From Paracoccaceae bacterium (lineage in GTDB: Bacteria > Pseudomonadota > Alphaproteobacteria > Rhodobacterales > Rhodobacteraceae): a stretch of DNA of 14,329 nucleotides. The stretch covers positions 1 through 14,329 of the forward strand of contig JAASTF010000052.1 in assembly GCA_021767525.1 (NCBI GenBank). The letters are read 5' to 3'. Below are positions 1-6,566 of this stretch, piece after piece. The position numbers were made by a program, and so were the translations under genes. Within the stretch, counting starts at the first letter, position 1, and each line of letters starts with the position of its first letter. The notes under the pieces were generated by a model. The model did no database searches, was not told where the DNA came from, and was given only the letters and a program-made list of their open reading frames with translations.

Positions 1-530
1 CGGCGCGCCTCGCCGCCCATCACCCAGCGCAGCCCGCCTTTCAGCAGGGGAAAGCCGTCCATCGGCGGCAGGCCCGAGGCATAGATGCGGGCCACGCCGA
101 ACTTGTGGCGGAGCAGCCTGTGCAGCGCCTGTTGCCGGCGCAGCCAGCCGCGCCGGGTCAGGCCGCGTGTCACGTCGTTGACCCCCAGCGCCAGCACCGC
201 GATATCGAACCGGGCAGGCGGCAGATCGTGCAGGCGGGCCAGGCAGGCGGCGGTGGTGTCGCCGGTGCGCGCATGCAGCGCCCAGGTGACGCGGGCGTGC
301 GGGGCCAGCCGCGCCACCAGCTGCCCCGACAGGGCCTGGTCCTGATGCGGGGCGCCGACGCCCGCGGCCGAGCTGTCGCCGGCGATCAGAACCGACAGGG
401 CCGGGCCGCTGCCCGCGCTGCCCTTGCGGGGTCCAGGCGGTTCGGGCAGGCGCAGTGCGCGGCGGCGCAGGGCCGCCCCCTGCACCGCCAGAACCGGCGC
501 AAGCGCGTATTTCGCGTATCGTGTGGCCAT
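1..530 (-). CDS. SGNH/GDSL-family hydrolase, C-terminus cut off by window edge
   Basis: The reverse strand is open from an ATG at 530 to the window edge, giving 176 codons of an unfinished protein. Residues 49-59 carry the block I motif (IAGDSSAAGVG, nucleophile Ser near 53) and residues 114-120 carry the block III motif (ALGVNDV, Asn118), the usual spacing for SGNH esterases and lipases. A Gly near 90 (ARTGDT) fits block II. The catalytic Asp/His of block V would lie beyond the left edge. The N-terminus (MATRYAKYALAPVLAVQGAA) is basic then mildly hydrophobic and could be a weak membrane anchor; it is not a clear cleavable signal. The gene lies 39 bp after the ald stop on the same strand, so it may be read from ald transcripts. 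A purine-rich stretch (GGGGGCGAGGG) sits directly before the ATG, with almost no spacer. Family assignment is firm; the substrate is unknown. Confidence 0.85.
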   Translation of the reverse strand, partial: MATRYAKYALAPVLAVQGAALRRRALRLPEPPGPRKGSAGSGPALSVLIAGDSSAAGVGAPHQDQALSGQLVARLAPHARVTWALHARTGDTTAACLARLHDLPPARFDIAVLALGVNDVTRGLTRRGWLRRQQALHRLLRHKFGVARIYASGLPPMDGFPLLKGGLRWVMGGEAR

Positions 531-569
531 CCCTCGCCCCCATCGGATCAGGGCGAAAGATAGCGCGGA
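531..569 (-). other. Gap after ald with a short inverted repeat
   Basis: The short gap between the ald stop and the SGNH start holds TCGCCC (534-539) and GGGCGA (551-556), a 6-bp stem with an 11-nt loop. No T-run follows on the reverse strand, so it is a poor intrinsic terminator. Read-through into the hydrolase gene looks possible. Confidence 0.3.
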
Positions 570-1688
570 TCAGCCTTTGACCACCAGTTGCGGCGAGGTC
601 ACGTCGATCCCCAGCGCCTTGCCCACGGCGTAATAGGTCAGCTTGCCCGCGTGGACGTTCAGACCGTTCAGCAGGTGCGGATCGTCGGCGCAGGCCTGTT
701 GCCACCCCTTGTCGGCCAGCGCCAGCATGAACGGCATGGTGGCGTTGCCCAGCGCGATGGTCGAGGTGCGCGCCACGGCGCCCGGCATGTTGGCCACGCA
801 GTAATGCATGATGCCGCCGACCTCGTAGATCGGGTCGTCATGGGTGGTCGGTTTCGAGGTTTCGAAACAGCCGCCCTGGTCGATGGCCACGTCGACCAGC
901 GCCGCGCCGGGTTTCATGGTCGACAGCTGGTCGCGGCTGATCAGCTTGGGCGCGGCGGCGCCGGGGATCAGAACGGCGCCCACCACCATGTCGGCCTGGG
1001 CCACCAGCTCGGCCGTGTTGCCCTTGGAGGCGTAGGACGTCTTGAACTCGCCCCGGAACGCATCGTCGAGATAGCGCAGGCGGGGCAGGGACATGTCGAG
1101 CACGGTCACATCCGCGCCCATGCCTGCGGCCACGCGCGCGGCATGGGTGCCGACGACGCCGCCGCCGATCACCACCACGCGCGCGGGGCCCACGCCCGGC
1201 ACGCCACCCATCAGAACGCCGCGCCCGCCATTGGCTTTTTGCAGCGTCCAGCTGCCGACCTGCGGGGCCAGCTTGCCCGCGACCTCGGACATCGGCGCCA
1301 GCAGCGGCAGGCCGCCGCGGTCGTCGGTGACGGTTTCATAGGCGATGGCGGTGCAGCCCGACTCCAGCAGATCGCGGGTTTGCTCGGGGTCGGGGGCCAG
1401 GTGCAGGTAGGTGAACAGCAGCTGGCCTTCGCGCAGCATCTTGCGCTCGGGGGCCTGGGGTTCTTTCACCTTTACGATCATGTCGGCGGTAGCAAACACC
1501 TCGTCCGCGGTGTCGACGATCTGTGCGCCGGCGGCGATGTAATCGTCGTTTTCAAAGCCCGCGCCGTGGCCGGCGCCGGTTTCGATCAGCACCTCGTGGC
1601 CGTGGGCCACGGCCTCGCGCGCGGCGTTGGGCGTCATGCCGACGCGAAATTCCTGTGGCTTGATCTCTTTCGGGCAACCGAGTTTCAT
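570..1688 (-). CDS. ald: Alanine dehydrogenase
   Basis: This 372-aa protein has the full length of the Ald family, which reversibly deaminates L-alanine to pyruvate and ammonium with NAD(H) in the cytoplasm. All residues expected at the active site are present at the family's canonical positions: Arg15, Lys75 and His96 for pyruvate/alanine binding and catalysis, and Asp270 (VAID). The Rossmann motif is seen at 174-180 (IGGGVVG), with Asp198 positioned to bind the NAD ribose. The start is backed by a strong Shine-Dalgarno sequence (GGAGGAG) six bases upstream of the ATG. The gene is divergent from an Lrp/AsnC regulator. The same pairing is known for Ald and AldR in other bacteria, where the regulator activates ald in response to alanine. 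Likely role: use of alanine as carbon and nitrogen source, or alanine synthesis when ammonium is plentiful. Confidence 0.97.
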   Translation of the reverse strand: MKLGCPKEIKPQEFRVGMTPNAAREAVAHGHEVLIETGAGHGAGFENDDYIAAGAQIVDTADEVFATADMIVKVKEPQAPERKMLREGQLLFTYLHLAPDPEQTRDLLESGCTAIAYETVTDDRGGLPLLAPMSEVAGKLAPQVGSWTLQKANGGRGVLMGGVPGVGPARVVVIGGGVVGTHAARVAAGMGADVTVLDMSLPRLRYLDDAFRGEFKTSYASKGNTAELVAQADMVVGAVLIPGAAAPKLISRDQLSTMKPGAALVDVAIDQGGCFETSKPTTHDDPIYEVGGIMHYCVANMPGAVARTSTIALGNATMPFMLALADKGWQQACADDPHLLNGLNVHAGKLTYYAVGKALGIDVTSPQLVVKG

Positions 1689-1751
1689 GGCGCGCTCCTC
1701 CGTTCGTAACTGCGCTTTTGGTCAGAATGTCGCAGTTTGCCCGCAATTGGC

Positions 1752-1779
1752 TTGATATTTCGGTCGCGCACCTGGTCAA
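1752..1779 (-). promoter_or_regulatory. Candidate sigma-70-type promoter of ald
   Basis: On the reverse strand TTGACC (1774-1779, 5 of 6 to consensus) is followed after 16 bp by TATCAA (1752-1757, 4 of 6). Transcription would begin near 1745, leaving a leader of about 55-60 nt before the ald ATG. This is a motif match only. Confidence 0.4.
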
Positions 1780-1780
1780 T

Positions 1781-1803
1781 TTGTGAATAATCTTCGCGCA
1801 CAA
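1781..1803. promoter_or_regulatory. Possible Lrp-type operator between ald and its regulator
   Basis: The half-sites TTGTG (1781-1785) and CACAA (1799-1803) form an inverted repeat around an AT-rich centre (AATAATCTTCGCG). It lies directly upstream of the candidate ald -35 box, where an activator would bind, and about 30 bp upstream of the regulator's start codon. Lrp-family sites are loose AT-centred palindromes, so the match is suggestive only. Confidence 0.28.
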
Positions 1804-1831
1804 CCGCATGTAGGTGAAGGAATCTGCGCAA

Positions 1832-2290
1832 ATGGCCCTGGACGCGACCGATCGACGGATTCTTGGCGTGCTGCAAAAGCGTGGCCGCATTTCCAATGCC
1901 GACCTGTCCGAGGCGGTGAATCTGTCGCCTTCGGCCTGTCACCGGCGCGTGCAGCGGCTGGAAAGCGAGGGCTTTATCCGCGATTACGTTGCCATGCTGG
2001 ACCCGCGCAAGATGGGGGTGGCCAGCATCGTCTACGTGGAAATCACCCTGCGTGGGCAGACCGACGATATCCTGGACGCTTTCGAAAAGGCGGTTGCCCG
2101 AATTCCCAACGTGCAGGAATGCCACCTGATGGCGGGCACCGCCGATTACATCCTGAAGGTCGTGGCCGAAAACACCGATGATTTCGCCCGCATCCATCGG
2201 CAGCATTTGTCGCGCCTGCCGGGCGTGACGCAGATGCAATCGTCCTTTGCGCTGCGCACGGTCATCAGCACCACCGCCCTGCCGGTCTGA
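1832..2290 (+). CDS. Lrp/AsnC-family transcriptional regulator (probable ald regulator)
   Basis: This 152-aa protein has the two-domain layout of the Lrp/AsnC family. An N-terminal winged helix-turn-helix spans about residues 5-50, with ISNADLSEAVNLSPSACHRR as the recognition region. A C-terminal RAM ligand-binding domain spans about 65-140, including the turn AGTADYILKV typical of the effector-binding dimer interface. I chose ATG 1832 because MALDATDRRIL is the usual start of such regulators and AAGGA lies about 10 bp upstream. An in-frame GTG at 1814 would add six residues that no family member needs. Divergent placement from ald, with roughly 140 bp between, points to an alanine- or amino-acid-responsive activator of ald, probably also autoregulatory. 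The family and domain calls are clear; the target is inferred from position. Confidence 0.93.
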   Translation: MALDATDRRILGVLQKRGRISNADLSEAVNLSPSACHRRVQRLESEGFIRDYVAMLDPRKMGVASIVYVEITLRGQTDDILDAFEKAVARIPNVQECHLMAGTADYILKVVAENTDDFARIHRQHLSRLPGVTQMQSSFALRTVISTTALPV

Positions 2291-2310
2291 CACCGGCGCG
2301 GTGGCGCGCC
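2281..2310 (+). terminator. Two overlapping hairpins at the end of the regulator gene
   Basis: GCCGGT (2281-2286) pairs with ACCGGC (2292-2297) around the stop codon, and GGCGCG (2295-2300) pairs with CGCGCC (2305-2310) over a 4-nt loop. The two stems share bases 2295-2297 and so exclude each other in part. No T-run follows, so any termination would be weak or factor-dependent. Confidence 0.3.
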
Positions 2311-2339
2311 CTGAAAACCACCTGAAATTGTGCTATCAT
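2311..2339 (+). promoter_or_regulatory. Candidate promoter of the amidase gene
   Basis: TATCAT (2334-2339) is a 5-of-6 match to the -10 box and is preceded by TGC, giving an extended -10. CTGAAA (2311-2316) sits 17 bp upstream as a weak -35. Transcription would start near 2346, with a leader of about 95 nt before the ATG at 2440. Motif evidence only. Confidence 0.35.
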
Positions 2340-2439
2340 GGCAGTTCCCAACCGGCGAAACGATTCGCAATTTTCGCGGATCCTGTCGGGCGGACATTTT
2401 TTGACGATCCATTTTCGACCAAGCCATTTGGAGCACATC

Positions 2440-3276
2440 ATGAAGATTTCCAACCACCGCCTTGTGGGCGCCGACAACCGTATGGTGCCCTTTGTTTCCA
2501 CATCGAACCAGGGGGGCGGGCTAAGTGGCGGCGCGCCGCGCTTTCTGGTTATTCACTACACCGCGGGGGGCACGGCGCAGGGGGCGATCAACACCTTTCG
2601 CGATGCCCCCGTTTCGGCCCACCTGGTTGTCGACCATGACGGCGCGATCACCCAGATGGTGCGCTTCAACGAGGTCGCCTGGCATGCGGGCGAAAGCGGC
2701 TGGAAAAACGTGAAGGGGCTGAACAGCCACTCGGTCGGGATCGAGATCGTGAATTGGGGCAAGCTGAGCCAAACCGCCGCGGGCAGCTGGGTCAGCTGGA
2801 CGGGACAGGTCGTGCCCGACACCCGCGTGGTGCTGGACAGTCACAAGCATTTCCCCGGCGCGACCCACGGATGGGAGGTCTTCGACGCCCCGCAGATGGA
2901 GGCCACGATCGCCGCCGCCCGCGCCATCGTGCAGGAATACGATATCCAGCCGTGGGATGTGGTAGGGCACGACGATATTTCGCCCATTCGCAAGATCGAC
3001 CCCGGCCCGGCCTTCGACATCGACGCGTTCCGGGCGGTGGTTTTCGGCCGGTCCGAAGATGCCTGGAGCGACGTTTTGTACAAGGTGCGCTCGGACAGCG
3101 GGTTGAACCTGCGCCGCACGCCGGACCTGGCCCACGATCCGATCAAGAACCTGGCCGACGGCACCACGGTGCACGTGATCGAACAGCCCGGGACCTGGTG
3201 GCTGGTGGCCGAGGTTCTGGATGGCGACGACGACGTGACCGGCTATTGCCACAGCCGGTGGCTGCAACCGGCCTGA
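2440..3276 (+). CDS. N-acetylmuramoyl-L-alanine amidase (Amidase_2) with C-terminal SH3-like domain
   Basis: This 278-aa protein cleaves, by family, the bond between N-acetylmuramic acid and L-alanine in peptidoglycan. An Amidase_2 (T7 lysozyme/AmpD-type) domain covers about residues 10-200. Likely zinc ligands are His39 (VIHYT), His177 (VVGHDDIS) and Asp187 (KIDPG), with Lys185 as the supporting catalytic residue. An SH3-like domain follows at about 213-275 (SGLNLRRTPD, then GTWWLVAEV and GYCHSRWLQ), which often binds cell wall. ATG 2440 has GGAG six bases upstream. An in-frame ATG at 2338 lacks such a site and adds an unconvincing leader. There is no signal peptide at either start. It could therefore act in the cytoplasm on recycled muropeptides like AmpD, or be released by lysis like an endolysin. 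The gene stands alone, with gaps of 149 and 98 bp on either side. Confidence 0.92.
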   Translation: MKISNHRLVGADNRMVPFVSTSNQGGGLSGGAPRFLVIHYTAGGTAQGAINTFRDAPVSAHLVVDHDGAITQMVRFNEVAWHAGESGWKNVKGLNSHSVGIEIVNWGKLSQTAAGSWVSWTGQVVPDTRVVLDSHKHFPGATHGWEVFDAPQMEATIAAARAIVQEYDIQPWDVVGHDDISPIRKIDPGPAFDIDAFRAVVFGRSEDAWSDVLYKVRSDSGLNLRRTPDLAHDPIKNLADGTTVHVIEQPGTWWLVAEVLDGDDDVTGYCHSRWLQPA

Positions 3277-3288
3277 TACACGGCAATC

Positions 3289-3339
3289 GGTTAAAACGCG
3301 GGGTATTTTCCCGGCCGGGTTTATGCCTTGGTTAAAGCG
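3289..3339. repeat. Direct repeat GGTTAAARCG upstream of the Hint gene
   Basis: GGTTAAAACG (3289-3298) and GGTTAAAGCG (3330-3339) differ at one base and start 41 bp apart, close to four helical turns. The second copy runs into GTTAATGC. On the reverse strand each copy contains TTAACC, which resembles a CtrA half-site. A 10-bp palindrome (CCCGGCCGGG, 3310-3319) lies between the copies and may be the remnant of a terminator for the amidase gene. Confidence 0.4.
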
Positions 3340-3350
3340 TTAATGCACAA

Positions 3351-3376
3351 ATGGCGCATCGTAAAAGGTGCGCCAT
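3351..3376 (+). promoter_or_regulatory. Hairpin covering the ribosome binding site and start codon of the Hint gene
   Basis: ATGGCGCA (3351-3358) and TGCGCCAT (3369-3376) are perfectly complementary over 8 bp, with the 10-nt loop TCGTAAAAGG (3359-3368). The loop carries the Shine-Dalgarno sequence AAAAGG, and the 3' arm contains the first two bases of the ATG at 3375. If it folds in the mRNA, start-codon access would depend on opening it. Confidence 0.5.
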
Positions 3377-4349
3377 GTCATTTTCGATTTATGCGCTGGA
3401 CAATGAATTCGCCCTGGCCACCGGTTCCAACGTCAATAGTGGCGGGGACCGGTCGGATTTCGATTATCCGCCGACATCGTCCAGTGACCTGGTGATAACC
3501 ACGAATGACGGCGACACCGATCCGCGCCTGTTTGAGGTGGGCGATACCTATGACCTGAGCTTTCGCGGCCAAAGCGGCGCCCGCACGATCGAGGATGCGG
3601 TCGTCGTGCGCTCGGACGGGGTGGAGGGCGAAAATGGCATCATCGTTTTCGAGGGGATCGATTCAAACGGCGATCTCACCCAGGTGATCTGGACCCCGGG
3701 CATGGACCTTGAGCAGTGGTATTTCGACAATTTCACCGAAGGCATCCCGCCGCAATTCTACACCAGCGACCAGAACGCCGCCTATACTCATGAATTCGTC
3801 TGCTTCGCGGCCGAAAGCCGGATCGCCACGCCCGATGGTGCGCGACGGGTCGGCGATATTCGCGCGGGCGACCTGGTGGTGACGTTGGATAACGGGGTGC
3901 AGCCTGTGCGCTGGGCCGGCCGGCGCCGTGTCGTCGGCACCGGGTTGAACGCGCCCGTGGAAATCGCCACCGGCGCGCTGGGCAATACCGCACCGTTGCG
4001 CCTGTCGCCGCAGCATCTTGTGCTGTGGCGATCGGCCATGGCCGAGCTGCTGTTCGCCGCAGACGAGGTGCTGGTGCCCATCCGCGCCCTGATAGATGGC
4101 CGCGTGGTGCAGCAGCGCCCCTGCGCGCAGATCGAATATGCGCATTTGTTGCTGGACCGGCACGAATTGCTGCTGGCCGAGGGCACGCCCTGCGAAAGCC
4201 TGCTGCGCGTGCCCGAATGGGTTGCGCCCACCGACGCACCCACGGACCTGCCGTCGCGCACCGCCCGCCCCGTTCTGACCTATCGCGAAGCGCGGTTCGT
4301 CACCGGGGCGGGCGGCGTCGGATGGCGCCGCGCCGCGGTCGTTCTCTGA
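3375..4349 (+). CDS. Hint-domain (Hedgehog/intein-type) protein with acidic N-terminal region
   Basis: This 324-aa protein joins an Asp-rich N-terminal region of unknown fold (about residues 1-140) to a Hint_2-type domain (about 142-290). The Hint domain opens at Cys143 (FVCFAAESRIATPDG), the expected nucleophile for the N-to-S acyl shift. It continues through GDIRAGDLVVTLDNG, APVEIATGALG and LSPQHLVLW (His214), and ends with the conserved block YAHLLLDRHELLLAEG. About 35 residues follow the Hint core, with no intein-like C-terminal His-Asn and no recognisable C-extein. By family this suggests Hedgehog-like self-cleavage at Cys143 rather than splicing. ATG 3375 is chosen for its Shine-Dalgarno sequence (AAAAGG, 6-bp spacing). 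The in-frame ATG at 3351 would add eight basic residues. There is no signal peptide; acidic Hint proteins of this type are often exported by type I secretion, which is not shown here. Confidence 0.87.
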   Translation: MSFSIYALDNEFALATGSNVNSGGDRSDFDYPPTSSSDLVITTNDGDTDPRLFEVGDTYDLSFRGQSGARTIEDAVVVRSDGVEGENGIIVFEGIDSNGDLTQVIWTPGMDLEQWYFDNFTEGIPPQFYTSDQNAAYTHEFVCFAAESRIATPDGARRVGDIRAGDLVVTLDNGVQPVRWAGRRRVVGTGLNAPVEIATGALGNTAPLRLSPQHLVLWRSAMAELLFAADEVLVPIRALIDGRVVQQRPCAQIEYAHLLLDRHELLLAEGTPCESLLRVPEWVAPTDAPTDLPSRTARPVLTYREARFVTGAGGVGWRRAAVVL

Positions 4350-4412
4350 CATTGCACTTGCCCCCGCTTTCGCCCAGATTGCCGCAAGGTCAAACCAGGG
4401 GGGAAAGCCGGG

Positions 4413-6002
4413 ATGGAGCACGATTTCATTATCGTGGGCGCGGGCAGCGCAGGATGCGTTCTGGCCAAGCGGCTGTCGGATGCCGGCCATTCCGTTCTGC
4501 TGCTCGAAGCGGGCGGGCGCGATGCGTACCACTGGGTGCATATCCCGATGGGCTATCTGTACTGCATCGGCAACCCGCGCACCGACTGGTGTTTTCGCAC
4601 AGCCGAGGAACCGGGGCTGAACGGGCGGTCGCTGCTCTATCCGCGGGGCAAGGTGCTGGGCGGGTGCAGTTCGATCAACGGGATGCTGTATCTGCGCGGG
4701 CAGGCGGCCGATTACGACGGCTGGCGGCAGATGGGCAATACCGGCTGGGGCTGGGACGACGTGCTGCCCTATTTCATGAAGTCCGAGGATTACGTGGACG
4801 GCGCCAGCGACCTGCACGGTGCGGGGGGCGAATGGCGGGTGGAAAACCAGCGCCTGCATTGGGATGTGCTGGATGATTGGAAAGCCGCCGCTGCCGCCTG
4901 GGGCCTGCCCGAGGTAACCGATTTCAACACCGGCGATAACGAGGGCGTGGGATACTTCAAGGTGAACCAGCGGTCGGGCTGGCGGATGAACACCGCCAAG
5001 GCGTTTCTGCGCACCGCCAACGGCGACAGCCTGCGCGTGGTGACGCAGGCCCACACCCGCCGCGTGATCGTGCAGGATGGCCGCGCCGTGGGGGTCGAGT
5101 TTGAAAAGGGTGGGGTTGTCAGCCGCGCCAGCGCCCGGGCCGAGGTGATCCTAAGCGCCGGCGCCATCGGCAGCCCGCAGATCCTGCAGCTGTCGGGGAT
5201 CGGGCCGGGGGCTTTGTTGCAGGATCACGGGATCGAGCTGCGCGCCGAGGTGCCGGGGGTCGGCGCCAACCTGCAGGACCATCTGCAACTGCGCTGCGCC
5301 TGGCGGCTGAACAGCGGCAAGACGCTGAACACCATCGCGAACAGCCTTTGGGGCAAGGCGATGATCGGCCTGGAATACGCGCTGAAACGGTCGGGCCCGA
5401 TGTCGATGTCGCCCAGCCAGCTGGGCGCCTTCAGCCGCTCGCGCCCCGACCTGGAAACGCCCGACCTGGAATACCACGTGCAGCCGCTGTCGCTGGATGC
5501 GTTCGGGCAGCCGCTGCACGATTTCCCGGCGCTGACCGCCAGCGTCTGCAACCTGCGCCCCGAAAGCCGGGGCACGGTCGAAATCAGCAGCCCCAACCCC
5601 CACGACGCCCCGCGCATCGCCCCCAATTACCTGTCGACCGAGGGTGACAGGCAGGTGGCCGTCGCCTCGATCCGGCAGGCGCGGGCGATCATGGGGCAGG
5701 CGGCGATGCAGAAATACCAGCCGCAAGAGATCAAGCCCGGCATCGACAGCGATGACGAGGCCGACCTGGTGCGCGCCGCAGGTGACGTGGGCACCACGAT
5801 CTTTCACCCGGTGGGCACCGTGCGGATGGGCGCGGATGATGCCGCGCCGCTGGACCCGCAATTGCGGATGCGCGCGGTTGGCGCCTTGCGCGTGGTGGAT
5901 GCGAGCGTGATGCCGACGATCACCAGCGGCAACACCAATTCGCCCACCATCATGATCGCGGAAAAGGCCGCCGACATGATCCTGGGGCGGGCGGTGGCGT
6001 GA
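4413..6002 (+). CDS. GMC-family FAD-dependent alcohol dehydrogenase/oxidoreductase
   Basis: This 529-aa flavoprotein has the length and motifs of the glucose-methanol-choline family, which oxidises primary or secondary alcohols to aldehydes or ketones. The FAD-binding Rossmann motif is at 8-15 (VGAGSAGC) with the ribose-binding Glu32 (LLLEAGG). GMC signature 1 is at about 79-96 (GKVLGGCSSINGMLYLRG), and signature 2 is near 250-264 (GAIGSPQILQLSGIG). The catalytic pair is His465 (FHPVGT) and probably Asn509 (GNTNSPTIMIAEK), matching the His/Asn pair of choline oxidase. GGGGGAAAG lies upstream of the ATG. Neighbouring bet genes are absent, so a choline role is not supported; the alcohol substrate is open. 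The gene heads a (+) unit: the next ATG overlaps its stop by one base. Confidence 0.95.
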   Translation: MEHDFIIVGAGSAGCVLAKRLSDAGHSVLLLEAGGRDAYHWVHIPMGYLYCIGNPRTDWCFRTAEEPGLNGRSLLYPRGKVLGGCSSINGMLYLRGQAADYDGWRQMGNTGWGWDDVLPYFMKSEDYVDGASDLHGAGGEWRVENQRLHWDVLDDWKAAAAAWGLPEVTDFNTGDNEGVGYFKVNQRSGWRMNTAKAFLRTANGDSLRVVTQAHTRRVIVQDGRAVGVEFEKGGVVSRASARAEVILSAGAIGSPQILQLSGIGPGALLQDHGIELRAEVPGVGANLQDHLQLRCAWRLNSGKTLNTIANSLWGKAMIGLEYALKRSGPMSMSPSQLGAFSRSRPDLETPDLEYHVQPLSLDAFGQPLHDFPALTASVCNLRPESRGTVEISSPNPHDAPRIAPNYLSTEGDRQVAVASIRQARAIMGQAAMQKYQPQEIKPGIDSDDEADLVRAAGDVGTTIFHPVGTVRMGADDAAPLDPQLRMRAVGALRVVDASVMPTITSGNTNSPTIMIAEKAADMILGRAVA

Positions 6003-6556
6003 TGCCGAACGTGGCAATCCCCTATTGCTCGGGGCGGGGGCACACGCGGCGGCTGGCGCAGGAGATCGCCACCGCGCTGGGCGATGCCGATTGCAACGCG
6101 CGCCTGATCGACGTGGAGAAGATGGGCGAGGTCGATTGGCAGGCGCTGGAGGCGGCGGATGCCATCGTGATGGGCGCGCCCACTTATATGGGCAGCGCGG
6201 CGGCGGCGTTCAAAACCTTCATGGATGCCACCGGTGATCTGTGGGCCGAGCAGCGTTGGGCCGACAAGCTGGCCGCCGGGTTCACGGTGGCGACATTCCC
6301 CGGCGGTGACAAGCTGGTGACGCTGCAGCAGATGATGACCTTTGCCATGCAGCACGGCATGATCTGGGTGGGCCAGGATCAGATCGGCGCGCCGGTCGAC
6401 GCCGCGCAGCCGGGCATCAACGCGGGCGGGCTGTGGCTGGGGCTGGGCGCGGTGTCGGACCGCGACAAGACGCAGATGATCCCGGCCGGCGATCTGGAAA
6501 CCGCGCGCCGGTTCGGCGCGCGCATCGCCCGCGCGGCGCGGCGCTGGTCGGTATAG
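6002..6556 (+). CDS. Flavodoxin-like FMN protein
   Basis: This 184-aa protein has a flavodoxin fold. A phosphate-binding loop follows the first strand at residues 8-15 (YCSGRGHT), and the isoalloxazine-contacting loop is GAPTYMGSAAAAFKTF at about 58-72. Both resemble WrbA-type NAD(P)H:quinone oxidoreductases and their flavodoxin-family relatives. The length fits this group rather than small electron-carrier flavodoxins. It probably binds FMN and reduces quinones or acts as an electron partner in the cytoplasm. The ATG at 6002 overlaps the stop of the GMC gene by one base (TGATG), indicating translational coupling. An in-frame GTG at 5999 is a less likely start. The coupling suggests a shared redox task with the GMC enzyme; the exact reaction is unknown. 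Confidence 0.86.
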   Translation: MPNVAIPYCSGRGHTRRLAQEIATALGDADCNARLIDVEKMGEVDWQALEAADAIVMGAPTYMGSAAAAFKTFMDATGDLWAEQRWADKLAAGFTVATFPGGDKLVTLQQMMTFAMQHGMIWVGQDQIGAPVDAAQPGINAGGLWLGLGAVSDRDKTQMIPAGDLETARRFGARIARAARRWSV

Positions 6557-6566
6557 GGAAAGGGAC

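Noticed and set aside
588..1709. 373-codon open frame on the + strand opposite ald
   Set aside because: Shadow of ald; its composition (His/Gly/Arg-rich) matches the antisense of a GC-rich gene.
1814..1834. GTG at 1814 as start of the Lrp-type regulator
   Set aside because: ATG 1832 has a fair Shine-Dalgarno sequence and matches the family's N-terminus; the extra six residues have no support.
2338..2442. ATG at 2338 as start of the amidase
   Set aside because: It overlaps the candidate promoter -10 box, has no ribosome binding site and adds no signal peptide; ATG 2440 has GGAG at good spacing.
4350..4412. TTGCAC at 4352 as a -35 box or part of a sigma-54 site for the GMC gene
   Set aside because: The -10 candidate at 17-bp spacing (CAGATT) is poor and the sigma-54 GC spacing does not fit.
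3663..5054. 463-codon open frame on the reverse strand
   Set aside because: It spans antisense to both the Hint and GMC genes, whose motifs are unmistakable on the + strand.
4413..6002. Choline dehydrogenase BetA
   Set aside because: Same family, but no betaine aldehyde dehydrogenase, BetI or choline transporter gene is nearby, so the specific name is not supported.
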